Source: Acanthochlamys bracteata (Eukaryota; Streptophyta; Magnoliopsida; Pandanales; Velloziaceae). Taken from it: 64,000 bases of DNA. Below are positions 48,132-60,936 of the stretch, piece by piece (position 1 is the first letter of the stretch; each line of letters starts with the position of its first letter). The translations under genes were made by a program, and so were the position numbers. The notes below the pieces were generated by a model. That model made no database searches, had not been told where the DNA came from, and saw only the letters and a list, made by a program, of their open reading frames with translations. The DNA is taken from NCBI GenBank assembly GCA_019914995.1, contig CM034137.1:4429155-4493154 (forward strand), written 5' to 3'.

Positions 48132-50688
48132 AAAATATGAAAGATTTTAAGAATATAAATCTATATAATAAGAGTCATAATTGATAGGCTAGTGCAATCT
48201 ATAGTCTAAATTCCATTCCCTCGATCCACACTCATTCATAGTAGTCAGATTTGGCACGGACCGGCCAGATCTGATAAAAAATAGGCGATCCGGTCGTCGT
48301 TCTGAGCCGAGTCATTTATTTACCGAGTCACCGCCATTGCTGCTGGAGGAGCCAATAACTCTTCATTTTTTTTTTCTACCGCCGAGTTATGCCGCTGCAA
48401 ATCATTCTTCGCAGCCATTTAAGCTCCATCATCGACGTTGCCACTTCAAGAACACAAATGAATTTTTAGCAAAATCAAGCAAAGATTTTAATTGTCGAAA
48501 ACTGATCCTATATTCCACTAAGTCCTGAAGTGCGTTAAGAAAGCTGCGGTGGATTTCTGGAGATCAACACCAAGCTTGGTTTTCTCTAAGCAGTTTGACA
48601 AAAATATTATTGGTTTTCTTTAATCTCCTTATTATCTAAATGATTAGCTGAACTTAATATGTTAGTATTATCACAAATCTTTCCATTTCCGTAGTGACAG
48701 TTGATCTATCATTGAACTCGCCAGCAAAGAAGAAGAAGATTCCTTCACTGGCCGTTTCCCTCCCTCAACAGGCTGAAAAGCTTCGGTACCACCGTTCTTT
48801 TCAAGCTACAGCTGCTAGGTTCACCACTGAATTATTTTTCTTTCACAAAATCAATAGTCACCTAAGTTAAAAGAAAATGTGAAATTTCAGAATGCTTATT
48901 AAAAGTTTGATACCATTCTTGTTGTTGTTGGTTTTGGGTTGGCTTCTTGATTGCAAAGCTGAACATAACGTAACCAGTCAGGTTTGTTCATTTCTTCTCA
49001 ATATCTTTATGATCTATCTTATTAATATCATTATCGTAGTGGTTCTGTTTGCTTTCTCGTTCTTGTTGTTCATTCGACAAGCTTAGTTTCAATGACAGAA
49101 GTTGTTTAGCTCCACCATCACCCACAGCCTTGACAACGGCGAAGTAACCACTTCACTAAAGACTTGGTGTTGTTGTTAAACTCATAAGACCCTCTTGATG
49201 AAAATCGATCACCGTCGGCAAAGTTGACCTAATTGGTCAACCCGGTGACCCATTGGATAATCTGGTAGGTGTTTTAGGTTAACACTCGAGTTGTTCCGAC
49301 TACAATGCTCTAATTTACCTTAGTCATTTCGAGAGAGGAGAGAGAATAAAGGTATGGACCATATTAACCTAATCGTTATAAATAACTAATCATTAGATTA
49401 ACTTAAAACTTAATATATCTTATCCATTGTTCTTCATCATGTGCTTAAGAAGAGCTCTTTGCACTTTAATAATGCTTTCCACTAGTATAGTTAGTAGACC
49501 TGAATCGGACTTTTCGGATTGACTTGGTAACCGTCTACTCAGACATAAAATCTATCCGAATCTGCAAACTATTAGGTCGTGCAATCTAACTGATTTGATT
49601 CGATTCGACCCGATGATTCGCCCGCCTGAGTAAAGAATTTTGATCGCTTTAATACACTCGAATTCACGAATCATGGAACTTAGACCTTATCGCATCGTGT
49701 TGCTACTCGAGTTCCATCCATCGCTGCTTCGTCAGCTCGGAACCTAGATATGTTGCTACTCCACCGTCTCTACTGCTCCAGCTGCTTCTGTAGAGCATTT
49801 GCCATTATGCTTGCTAGTTGCTGCACGACTTTGATTGCCGCACTCAGAACTCTAGATCCACCTTATCTCCGTCGACTTCGCTACTTTGTTGGCTCCGCGA
49901 ATTTGATGCTCCATCAGCTCCGCTGATTGGCTGCTCTGCCAACTCCTTAGTCTATTGCCCTACCGATCCTTTGATCCGTTGCCCCGTCGGCTTCGGCAGT
50001 CCGTTGCTTCGCTACTACGCTACTCAGCTACTTAATTACTTCGTTGGTAGATTGCTATCACTTGCTCCTTCATTCCATTCTATAGATCTTATTCTTCTTA
50101 TTTCTCTTTGCCACCATCGTTATTGCCTATATAATATTACTCGTTCAAAAGATAATGAATAATTATCAAACCTTAGATGCCTTTCCCTTTTTCAAATTCT
50201 TTTTTCTCTATTTCGATGTGAAGAGAATGCTGTGATTTTCTGTAGAAACTATTTTATTTTTGGTTCTAATTTTGGTGTAGATTTATAGATTGAGTCTTTG
50301 TTTCTTTTTAAGTTTTTTTGGGCTTTATGATGGCTACATTTTGTTGGGATTAGAAACACAACTATATTTTTAATTTACTTTTTAAGCTTGCTTACTCTGA
50401 TGCTACAAACAACGGTATTGATCCCACGGATTGACCTATTTGTCTAGTAATCACGACTAGTCAATCAGGATAAATTTTCGAATTCGGTCCGATTTTGCCC
50501 AATAATACTTTCTTGTTGCCCTCCACATTCGAACTTTGATCACCTCTATTCCCTCAATAACTTGAGTGTCGTAGTTTGTAAGTAGTCGACTACGTGCTAA
50601 TTTTAATCATCAATATTATAAAAAACACATATAAAGAAAAATCATTTAAATTAGAACACCTTTTGTCCTAAGTGTCCTTCACTTGAAT
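48132..50688. other. no gene recognised; probable hAT-like debris
   Basis: No gene is supported. Blocks such as acggaccggccagatctg (48257) and ggtcaacccggtgaccc (49236), and tcggacttttcggattgac (49505) against gaattcggtccgattttgc (50480), look like subterminal repeats of non-autonomous hAT-type elements in opposite orientation. The C/T-rich stretch 49690-50050 resembles in style the stretch at 60780-61190 next to a hAT transposase, but I could not align it base by base. Short frames at 48337, 48892 and 49818 show no known motif. Confidence 0.4.
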
Positions 50689-53370
50689 GTTAGTGTAACC
50701 CCCCATACCTTGCACGTGGGCTAAGCCTCACTAAAACCAACTAATAATAATAATACTTATCTTTATTTTTCCTTCTTCTAACCACTCCTATTTTCTTTTC
50801 TCTTGACGCAACAGACTCGTCTCCTCCCCTACCGAGCCTCCCTTTCGTCCGACATCAAATCTTCTTCTCCGGTAGCAAAAGCATCTCCTTTACCTGCAAA
50901 TTTTCAGTCTTCTTCTTGTCATCCCTCGCCATTGTATTTTTCTCCAACTTCAACGCGCGGGGTGAAATCAAGGATTTTCGCCGGACCTTTTCCGCCGACT
51001 GTCCGACTGCGGTAAGCAACAAAAATTCATTCCATTACCTCAATAATATTTTTTTCTTGTTAATTGAGCCGAATTTCAGTTTGTAAATGTGAATTGCACC
51101 GCCTGGCCGACGACATCATTATGGACGATTTGTGGCCGCCGGCTTGCAATTAACATCTTATAGTATTTTTCTAACTTTGTGGTAATTACTTGCGGTCGCA
51201 GCTGCTGAATTTTCTTCCGGTCGAAATTCTCTCCGATCAGCACTATTCACGCTGAAATCCGGCAGTCTAGTGGGCCTCACTTGCAGGTGAGTTGAATTAC
51301 GTGTTAGTGTGTGTTAGATGCTACTACTTGGATGGATAATCAATTAGTTTTTGTTTAGGTGATTGCTAAGTTGAGGATTTGGGGAATTGTTCAATGTTCG
51401 AAGCTATTTGGAGTACGATCATATCGTTTAAATCGATAAACTTTCTAATCTTGCTATCATTAGTGTATTTGAGTAGTGGATAAGATTAAATGATTGGTAG
51501 AATGGACGAATATTTAGAATGAGATTCTGCCGCTATGGCGATGTAATTATAGTGATTTGTGATAAATATTATAGTTGTTAGATTCGTTCCGTTCAACACA
51601 ATTAAGTAATAGATGTACATGTATGTGTTATAGTTTTTCGCTGAAGAATGTGGGCCGAGTGGCTTGATTTAGAGTAACCAGCGGACTAAGTGACGCGAGA
51701 AAACAGGTGAGAGTTACCGTGCCTTTTCTTCTTAGCTTTCATTAAGCTGTTGGCACAGATAACATTTGCTTGGAACTTCGGCATAACTCGCCACTTTTTT
51801 TATATTAAATAGATTATTCCCCATGCTAGATAATAACTATATGCGTGGAGCATATTCGTAAGAATTCTCTATGAACTAATCTCGTGGCATGTGGTACACT
51901 AAAGGTCTTAATGTTTGATTATATCTATAGCATGATTGATTATATATATATGTATATATATCTTATGAATTCTTGCATATAATGTATAGTGTATTTGGAG
52001 TATGTCTAGAATACAATTAATGATAATAGCAAGCATGATAACTCTGCACAAAGAAACTAACTGTTGTGTATGTACATGACCATTATCTTTGAGCATTGAT
52101 AAATGAACTATGAAGCATATACATGCATAGAGACATTATTTATATTGAACTATAATGGCATGAGCTTGCATGTCATAATGCATAGACACTCGTGCTGCAC
52201 GAGGGCAGGCGAGTCAAGGGCTGAGATCATAATTCCACTAGGTGTGGGGCGGGCATCCACGTATGGCCATAGTATTGTTAGGCCCATGCGCATGGGGGCG
52301 GTACCACGGCCTATCCGGTTCGATCATCCGGATGGTCGTACCTCGTCGAGACAAGAGTAACCTGGTTTGTTGGTTGAGCTGGAGACTAGATCTCCCTCTA
52401 TGTTATATGTTTATCTTCCTGATTCTCTGACTAGTGTTACATTATGGATATATAGATAGATAAGCATGCATGATATTATATTAGACATGTTTGGATAATG
52501 CACAATGCATGTATGAATGCATAATAGTATTAAGCGTGCATAATGGACTTTATGTATTTAGGATGCCCTAATGAAAGAAATATAAACTATGTTGTTTGTT
52601 CTTATAATACATGGCACCTAATGAATATTATTGTATGGTAATATAGCGTGATATTTTTTGGGACTGCATTAGTTGCATGTCAAAGCCTTCCGTATCTATT
52701 CTTATTGAGAACTAGGTTGGTATGGGACTGCCTAGGACCCGATAGAGTTTGTTCTGATCTATCGTTGCATCTGTTGCATATAGCGGAGATGATTGAAATA
52801 ATTAGATAATGCATTAGAAGTCCTAAATAATGCATTCTATTATTTCACATCACTAAGTCTGGATTTATCTCTTTTGCTTTCATGTCCTTTCCCATATATT
52901 CTAGAGACTAGCGGGAGTTGACAGAATACAGCACTGAGTATTGGCATAACGCGTCGATGGTAGATCGCGTATTTATAGTTCATTTTGGCATATAGATGGC
53001 TCCGTTATTTTTAGGATATGTATTTCTCTTATATTTTTTTGGCCTTGTATTTGATTTGTAAATTAAAGTTTTGGATATAATAGGTGTGTGTACGGCTACC
53101 GGTAGTCAATAGATATTTTATTGGTTGGCTTTGATATTGAAAGTATTTTGTTTCTTTTTATTTTATTTTATCGTTGTCAAGTGATTTATTATGGTACAGA
53201 TTTTCAATTAAAATTTTACGGAAGATTCTGCCAAAATTTTATTTAATTAAAAATATTTGGTAAATCGTTTATGCTTTTGGGTTAGGTTTACTGGACCTGA
53301 TCTAGTTTGGATATTATCCAAGTAAGTCTAGTTTATGCCGGTCGCGGCCGGATTGGATCGTAACAGTTGG
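50689..53370 (+). mobile_element. probable solo LTR, about 2.67 kb (Ty3/gypsy type ends)
   Basis: The sequence 50694-53365 starts TGTAACCCCCCATACC and ends GGATCGTAACA. It is flanked by GTTAG (50689-50693) and GTTGG (53366-53370), a 5-bp duplication with one change. It has no gag or pol. Starts of the TGTAAC-C-rich kind are common in long LTRs of plant chromovirus-type gypsy elements. The region 52190-52360 is locally GC-rich. The non-AUG frame at 50803-51015 (Ser/Pro-rich) lies within it and is probably not a gene. Confidence 0.55.
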
Positions 53371-56300
53371 ACAAATAGGGAACAAGAAATTTAGACTCTC
53401 TACATATCTTGCATCACTTAAAGTTTCGTTTACAATTATTTTCAGTATTTTTTCAAAAAATTATTTTAACTTTTCACCTTTTGATAAAAATTTGAACATA
53501 TTTTAGAATTTGTTAAAAAATATATAAATCGTATTTATAATTATGTTTTATAAAAAATAAAATTTATTTTTAAAAACATGTTAAACTAATTTTTTTAAAA
53601 CGCTTCTTCCAAACTTCTCCTACACAACGTAATATATAGTACAACTTTTAAGCCTATACAATAAAGGTACTTCCAACCTTCAATAAACTATCACATGACT
53701 CTAACATGCTACACAATTAGTGGGAACGAGTCAGCAGCTCCCATCGAGGAACGAAGTTACTTTCAGAACTTACGTAAATGCTTCCTTTTTCGAATGTTAT
53801 AAGGAGCAACAGCTCAAAATTAACATTAGAATTCCAATTCATTAAAATTTGAAATTTGGATACACAATTTTAACCATGGACATACTAGCTGCGTTACAAA
53901 CGTAAATTTGTTCTAGAGGTTCGTGAAATTGAACTTGTATAAAAGACAGGCATTATTTTTCAAATAAATAATTTTTTAATTTATATTTTTTAATATATAT
54001 TTTATAAATATATAAAAAATTTATCTAAAATTTAAAAAATATAAAAAAGTTTTATATAGTAAAATTTTTTTATTACATATATTTATTATTTTGTTGAAAA
54101 TAAAAAAATAAAATATTTTCTATTTTAAAAAAAATTATTTTATAAATACTTTCACACGTCTACTACAAACTTAGTGTCCAAAATAACTTTAAGTGATCTT
54201 ACCTGTGTACGTTTGGTTTTATCCTCGAATTAATTTTCGGTCAAGAGAAGACTGAAAGATGTTTTATTCTTCCACTTTCAGTTCAGATATTTAACTTTAA
54301 CAAGATAACAACATTAACATAATAATTTCAATTTTAGCGGGAAAAAATTAATATATTTTAACATTAGTCGCGTGCTAATCGAAAACTACATAAAGCTAGA
54401 CTTCTTCTAGTAAAACGCTAATCTAAAATAATTGTCGGGATTTATTATTGTTAGAGAAGAATACTCGTAAATATATCTGCACTCTCATCCACATACTGAA
54501 AGAACTTAGAGATTCACATTGGTGTTGGAACACCAGAAAAGACAAGCTAGGAGCATCTTCCCAGATCTTAATTGACCAGAAGAGATCGATTCATTAAAAG
54601 TCATCTAAACTCGCCTCTATTGATGTGAATCCTGGTGTCTCTTCCTTTCCGTTCAATCTACGATCCAATTCCCACTCTAGAACCCTTTTGTGCCGCTAAA
54701 GACAAGAACGATACATTTTTAGTTAAAAATTTATTTAAAATAATTTATAAAAAAAGTTATACAATAAAAAATATTTTTTTATTTTAAAAAAATAATAATA
54801 ATAAAATTTGATGATGTAAATGTTATTATATTTAAAAAAATTTTTAAACAAATTTTAAAAATTTATAAATATTTATTTAAAATATAAAATTAAAAATCAA
54901 TAAATATTTTTTTCATAAGCTTTTTCAAACGCATCCTAAACACCTCCAAGTACAAATGAAGCTCGTTTGATTCATACATACAAACAAGGATATAACAAAT
55001 CGCCGGACTTGCCAAAACAACGGAAAAAATGCATTCATATCCATATAAAAACTGATATAAGAAGGATTACTTACTCCTATGTCTTCTTTGATCAAAATTG
55101 GTGAAGCAAATTCAAACAGAAAAGACACACCTTTACAACCTTTTGTGCCTGAATAAGCTTAATTCCAGTAGTATAATACGGATTAAAACTAGCCAAACTA
55201 CAATGATATTTTCACAAACGGTAGACTTGCATTCGATTCTTTCTCCTAATAACAGTAGAACTGGAATACATGAGACAGTTGCATTAAGACAGCTTAATAA
55301 CGCTAAGATTGAAATAGTAGAAATCAGTCGTTTTCAGTAGTGCTTACCTTGTTTATTCAAACCAGATCTTCATCTTCTTGTTTGTTGAATAAATAAAGGG
55401 AAAAGTAAAGCCATCCCATGAATAAATTTGATATTATGGCCATTTCGTCAATAGATTAACACCTATCTACGTCACCTTACAAGGAATCTTAGATAGGCAT
55501 TCTTTTGTTTTCCAGCCTCATAAATTGCCATCTTGCGACAATCACATTCCTTGTTTCTGAGCACATCGTCGGTCAAAGTCAAACCTTACCAATGCACTCA
55601 CGTGCAGGAACAACTTCCGGATTTTGCTTCTGCATAAATGTTTTGTTTTAAAAACAAAAAATCAGAAGAGGGTTCAACCATCCCTCAATCATGTACAACA
55701 ATAATTGACTTATATACTAATCAATTGGACCTGATTGTGCAACTCTACCAAATATAATTGGATTAGATATGCAAATATTTTAATTTGGGTAATATTTACA
55801 CAAAATCAAGATCAAAATTCACTAACATAATCATCGAATAGGCCAAAAAGAAGATTAAAAGCATCCAATTCTGTCAATCTTTATACGAAATCTAAAATCG
55901 TCATTAAAAATACATACAGAGTAATACTTTTGATAATATTATAAATTTCATCTTACATTATTTTACTAAAGTATAAAAATAAAGAATTAATTATAAATAC
56001 AATATAATTTATAGTTTATAAATAACTATTATTGATTATTTTTATTATCAATATTTTATTATACGGTAAGAAAAAATCAAGAATTGTTCCTTCAAAAAGT
56101 GATATTTCGGGTTAACCCGGATCGACCTATTTAATAACCGGGTCAAATTCGTTCAACCCTAATCCAACCCATATATTTATACGGGTCAAAATTTTCAACC
56201 CTAATCTTGATTAAACAGATCGATTTCGGGTTGAATTTTCGGGTCGGGTCATATATTGTCACTCCTATAAGTACATAATAATATTTTCGATAAAAAAATT

Positions 56301-57221
56301 TAATAATATAATTTACTGCCAAAATTTTGAAAAAATCTATCTACAAAATACAAATTCATTATTAAAAAAACATCTATATCATAATACTTTCGATAATATT
56401 ATAATTTTCATTTTATAATATTTTAAAAAATATAAAAATAAATAGTTAATTATAGATATAATATAATTTATAAATTATTATTATTGATATTTTTGGTTAC
56501 AAGTAAGAAAAAATTATGAAAGAATTATTTCTTCAAAATATAGTAATTTAGATTGGTTGATCAATTTCGGATCGATCCGACAGATCTATTTAATAATCGG
56601 ATCAAGTTCATTCAACTCTAACTTAAATCATATATTTGTACAGATCAAAATTTATAATGCAAATTCTAATTAAGTGGATGAGTTTTGGATTAATTTTCGA
56701 GTAAGATTATATATTGCCACTTCTAACTAAATCTTATTAGATCTATTTAATTAAAAAGATAACAATTAAACGGATGTAGGTCCTACATTTTATTTTTAAA
56801 TGCTACGTAGCTTGAAAGACAATTCATTCTTCTGTGAACCTCAGTTCACGTTAAAAAATATTTTTTTTTAATATAATGGAGTTAATATAAAAACTAATTA
56901 ACAATCTAACTCACAATAGAAGATTTTTAAGTAAAGTAACTGTTAAAAGACTCACTACAATTTAATATAAAATAACTTACTAAAATAATTCAACTATCTT
57001 ATGATATAAAAATTTTACTTTAATAAAAATTATATGTTATAACACTATTATTTATATAAGTTATCTTATTCATCAAACAATCATTATCATGACATTAATT
57101 ATGAAGGATAATTATTATCTAATATTGTATATATAATATTATTCTTTTGTTGAAGCCAGATGACCGCTTGACATTAGTCGAAAAGCTACCAAAATCCCAC
57201 ACACGCTTGGCTTGGACAATA
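53371..57221. other. AT-rich intergenic sequence with small repeat fragments
   Basis: No gene is supported. Very AT-rich tracts at 53410-53640, 53940-54170 and 54710-54930 look like decayed MITEs. At 56100-56280 and 56540-56730 lie two related fragments of the family seen at 29771 (cctatttaataaccgggtca and ctatttaataatcggatca). More balanced sequence at 54480-54710 and 55440-55640 holds no frame that I can identify. Confidence 0.45.
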
Positions 57222-57452
57222 ATGGTGTGTTTAGCTTGAAAAAAAATTCACTTTTTTAAAAATAAAATTGAAACTTAAATTAAAAAATAAAACTATTAAT
57301 AAATTAATTTTTTATATAAATTTGTATTAATATTAAAATTAAAAATAATTTAAATAAAATTAATAAATATTTATTTAAAATATTTATTTATTTTATACCA
57401 AAAATAAGTTTTAAAAAATAGAATCTAAGAAATTGATAAACACGCCCTCATT
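57222..57452. mobile_element. MITE candidate
   Basis: The left end tggtgtgtttagcttg and the right end, reverse complemented as gagggcgtgtttatcaatttc, share GTGTTTA and adjacent bases. The 200 bases between are nearly pure A/T with foldback potential. The target duplication is not clear. Confidence 0.4.
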
Positions 57453-57957
57453 TGTTTGCTGTTTTACTCGTTATATCCTACGTGCATTAAGGATTTATTT
57501 TAAATAATAGGAGTAATTTAAAACTGAATTTAGTAAACTTAAATTCAATAAAAATAATTATAATAATTATAATAAAAGTAAAATAAATTAAATATAAAAA
57601 TAAATTTAAAATATTAAAAAATAAATTTGATGTAACTAATTACAGAATATAATCTGCCTAAACATTTCTTCGTAGTTCAGACGTGAGAGTCAAACTCTAA
57701 TCTTCCGGCAATCTTTTAATTCATCAACACAGCCGATAAAAAGAAAACCCACCACGAGAATTAAAGGCCTCCCTTCTCTCTGAGCTCTGCTGTAGTGGTC
57801 TCCCTCAACCTTCTATCTTATTATATTCTTAGTTAGGCTTCGGTTCACTTTGCTGAACTTTGAATCTTCCTCCCGTTGACTTCGAATACAAACAGCTGGC
57901 TGAACAATTCCTAACTTTAAACTCATTTCCATTCTTTTTCCCTTTCTAAACTCCCCC
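57453..57957 (+). other. promoter and distal leader region of the methyltransferase-like gene
   Basis: The sequence changes from AT-rich to C/T-rich at about 57770-57900, as is usual for plant leaders. I could not fix a TATA box or transcription start; tattatattc at about 57820 is a weak candidate. Confidence 0.35.
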
Positions 57958-58192
57958 ATGTATAGTTTCAGCATTCAACTTGTAATTCTTAATTTTAGTT
58001 TTGTTCGTCTTTTCTTCTAACTTAAATCAAGCTAGCTCTTCTTGGTAGATCATGAACCATTTCAATAACAGTTCTTCAGAATTAACAAGTAATAGTAACA
58101 AATTAATGGTTTCAGTTCTGTTCTGCTTTACCTAACATTATATGGTACATTATCCTCTTTCAAGGAAAGGAGAGAAAGCAAATTTGAGCTGA
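57958..58192 (+). promoter_or_regulatory. three upstream ORFs in the leader of the methyltransferase-like gene
   Basis: Three short ORFs precede the main ATG without overlapping it: 57958-58020 (20 codons plus stop, hydrophobic), 58052-58135 (27 codons plus stop, Ser/Asn-rich then hydrophobic) and 58142-58192 (16 codons plus stop). If all lie in the mature leader they should reduce translation of the main frame. Whether the transcript contains all three depends on the transcription start and on any leader intron, neither visible. Confidence 0.45.
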
Positions 58193-58220
58193 AACTTTTA
58201 TTCTGAATCAAGATTTGGTA

Positions 58221-59678
58221 ATGGGGAAGCTGTTGCTGTCTTTACAACGTCGCGGGTTCGGAAGAATCATGGCGGCAATCCAAATAATCCTTGGCTGCTT
58301 CGTGATTCTTATCAGCATCGCAACACTTCATCGATTCTACTCCAGTGGAGCAATCCTTCTCACCGCCACCGGAGATTTCACCGTCAATGACTGCTCCCAA
58401 CACCAGCAGCAGCAACAACAACCTCTCCATCCTCTTAACTCCGCTGCCGGTTTCGCAGACTTCGATGTCGAAGCACTTTCCGACCGCATTGACGAGGTGG
58501 TGGCAAAGCTGTCTGATCTCCAAGACAAGCTGGAAGCCAAGCTTCAGGCCCTCGACAAGTCCCGCCGCAATCAGAAATCTCCGAAAAACATTTCGGTCTC
58601 GGAGTTTCGCCGTTTCATTGATGAGGAAGTCGTGCAGCCGCTTTACAGCGCGCATATCGGTCTCCGTCTCACACGCATCCCTCGCCCTGATCCAGACTCT
58701 GCCAAGCTAACTGAAGATCCGTTGATCAACTACTTTACCGTTGAAGAAACAAGAAAGTACATCACCGCAAAAACAAACCGTGACGGTATGCTGAGTGTTT
58801 ACGGAACTGACAAAACGTACCAAACAGTCGGGCACGTTTGTGTACTAATGCGGAAAGAACTAGAAGAGTACATGAACTATGATGTTGCTTCCTTCTGCCC
58901 TGATGATTGGCATGTCGCTCAGAAACTCATGCTTGGTGGCTGCGATCCGTTGCCACGCCGCCGGTGTTTATCTAGAGCTTCTAAGCTTTACCAGCGCCCT
59001 TTGCCGATCAACGAGTCCTTGTGGACACTTCCTGACGACCGCAACGTTCGCTGGAGCAATTACAAGTGCCGGAACTACAAGTGTCTTTACAGCGCTAATC
59101 CTAAAAGAGGATTCAACAAATGTACCGGTTGTTTCGAGTTGAACAAGGAAAAGCTCCGGTGGGTTAAGAACGTTTCACTATCTGAGTTCATGATTGCCGA
59201 CGTGCTCGCCGTGAAGCCAGGGGAGATCAGAATCGGTCTCGATATCAGTGTCGGGATCGGAACGTTCGCAGCAAGAATGAGAGAGCATAATGTGACTATA
59301 ATCTCAACGGCGATGAACATTGGCGCGCCGTTTGCGGAAACGATTGCGTTGCGAGGACTTGTGCCGTTGTACTGGGGTTTAAGTCAGAGGTTACCGTTTT
59401 TCGACAACACGATGGATTTGATCCACACCGGTGTGTTCTTTGATGGTTGGGTTGATTTGCAGATGCTGGATTTTGTTTTGTATGATTGGGACAGAGTGCT
59501 CCGGCCAGGAGGGTTGCTTTGGTTGGACAAGTTTTTCTGCAAACGGAAGGATTTGGATGATTATATGTACATGTTCTTGCAATTCAGGTACAGGAAGCAC
59601 AAATGGACTGTGTCGTTCAAGTCCAAGGATGAAGTTTACCTGTCTGCTTTGCTGGAAAAGCCTCCGAGGTCTCTATAA
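58221..59678 (+). CDS. type II membrane methyltransferase-like protein (At1g29790/At3g05390-like)
   Basis: An intronless 485-residue protein. The ATG at 58221 is the first in frame after upstream stops, and the next residues (GKLLLSLQRRGFGRIM) precede a membrane segment at about 17-37, so a short cytosolic tail and a lumenal body are likely, as in Golgi proteins. A Gln run (62-67) and a predicted coiled coil (85-115) follow. Residues 222-305 are Cys-rich (FCPDDWHVAQKLMLGGCDPL, NKCTGCFE). Residues 335-440 are the SAM-dependent methyltransferase-like part (IGLDISVGIGTFAARM, AETIALRGLVPLYWG, LPFFDNTMDLIHTG, WDRVLRPGGLLWLDKFF). The motif resembles the plant Methyltransf_29 group, whose pectin-related members act in the Golgi. 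Substrate and activity are unknown. Codon use is more GC-rich than the surroundings and the frame is intact. Confidence 0.9.
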   Translation: MGKLLLSLQRRGFGRIMAAIQIILGCFVILISIATLHRFYSSGAILLTATGDFTVNDCSQHQQQQQQPLHPLNSAAGFADFDVEALSDRIDEVVAKLSDLQDKLEAKLQALDKSRRNQKSPKNISVSEFRRFIDEEVVQPLYSAHIGLRLTRIPRPDPDSAKLTEDPLINYFTVEETRKYITAKTNRDGMLSVYGTDKTYQTVGHVCVLMRKELEEYMNYDVASFCPDDWHVAQKLMLGGCDPLPRRRCLSRASKLYQRPLPINESLWTLPDDRNVRWSNYKCRNYKCLYSANPKRGFNKCTGCFELNKEKLRWVKNVSLSEFMIADVLAVKPGEIRIGLDISVGIGTFAARMREHNVTIISTAMNIGAPFAETIALRGLVPLYWGLSQRLPFFDNTMDLIHTGVFFDGWVDLQMLDFVLYDWDRVLRPGGLLWLDKFFCKRKDLDDYMYMFLQFRYRKHKWTVSFKSKDEVYLSALLEKPPRSL

Positions 59679-59934
59679 AATTTTGTTGCTCTCTTTCTTT
59701 TTGTTCTTGGTAACTACCTGTTTCTGCAGTTTGATTAATTCTATGTTCAGCTGGGTATATAAGAGGAAGTGTAGTATGGATGGCAAGGAGGCTGTACTCA
59801 TGAGATGCTAAACTTGAGCCTTTGAGCTTCCTATAATACTTTCATTGCTTTATTAATATTTGACTATCATTTGAGCTTCCAATTCCTTTCATTTCACTAG
59901 ATAGCTTCTAGAGCATTAATACTTTTAGGTGTAA
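59679..59934 (+). other. 3' UTR region of the methyltransferase-like gene
   Basis: T-rich sequence follows the stop codon, with aataatactt-like and tattaatattt-like A/T elements at about 59835-59860 that could serve polyadenylation. No other feature is seen. Confidence 0.35.
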
Positions 59935-60152
59935 GGGGCTGTTTGCAATTGATTATAACTCCTTGTTTCATCTTTTTTTTATTGTTTTTTTCAAGAAATT
60001 ATCTATAGTATTTTAGAATTTTGATTGTAAATTATAGAATTATTATATGTATAATTTTTAATTTTTTAAACTCATGAAAGATATTTTAAAAAACTTCATC
60101 GAAATTCTTTTTTATAAAAAAGTATCTTTTTAGAATCAATTCCAAATAACTC
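59935..60152. mobile_element. MITE candidate
   Basis: The left end ggggctgtttgcaattgatt and the right end, reverse complemented as agagttatttggaattgatt, share most positions. The 180 bases between are AT-rich. It lies just behind the methyltransferase-like gene. The target duplication is not clear. Confidence 0.5.
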
Positions 60153-60489
60153 TTGACGGACAACTACCACTGCTAGTCTACTAATTTTAAATTAAATGCA
60201 AATTTGTTGCGTTTAGCTCACAATGAAAGATGAGCTTAGCGCTATCACTACTCGCTAACTCCACTCTTCTCATTCGACTAACAGCAGCGTCGTCTCTCTG
60301 GGCGTAAGATAAGCTTTGGAATTTGGAATGGACCTTCGATAAACACCACCTAGTTTGTAACGTGTACTTGTTTCTTCGCACAGATATGTATGATAGAGAC
60401 AGTAGACAGCTAGGATCTGCTTATCATTATGATAGGATTTGGAATCCAAAAAACTCACAACTTAAACTCAAAGGCAAAAATAGTAATTG
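60153..60489. other. no gene recognised
   Basis: Short frames on the minus strand show no known motif. Confidence 0.4.
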
Positions 60490-60936
60490 AGCGTGACTCC
60501 GTCATAGTTGTCAAATTTAAATCCGACCGTTCGGATTGATCAAAAAATTATCAATCTGAGCAGTCAATCAATATGAGTTTAAAAATAATTCGTTTGTACG
60601 ATTAATCCAAACAGTTTCTAAATTGACCCATTGATCTAGTTGAATGGGTCAATTCGAAAGTTATATTAAGAAAATAAAAGAAAATATTAGTTATTATATA
60701 GACTGCTCGAGCTGAAGCTTGAAGTGCTGAATACGTTTATTTCTCATCATGTGTGTTTCTCTTTGAGCTCAAATTCAATTTGTTGATCGTCGCTGCTCTG
60801 CCGAGCCGTAGATTTGCAGTTGCTACAGCGGTTCTATTGTTCCGACGTTTGAAGCTGTCGTCATACTGGTTGCTGCTCGAATTCGATCGCGGCTCCAAAC
60901 CGTAGATATAGTTGTTGCTCAAGCTCAATTTTCGCT

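Noticed and set aside
50803..51015. Ser/Pro-rich open frame followed by a GTAAGC donor-like sequence
   Set aside because: It has no ATG start, lies within the probable solo LTR and has no downstream exon that I could recognise.
52103..52430. Two overlapping plus-strand frames with Arg/Gly/Pro-rich text
   Set aside because: They lie in the GC-rich part of the probable solo LTR and resemble no protein; composition alone explains them.
58242..58655. Minus-strand 137-codon and other frames across the methyltransferase-like gene
   Set aside because: They are shadows of the long GC-richer gene on the plus strand, with no independent motif.
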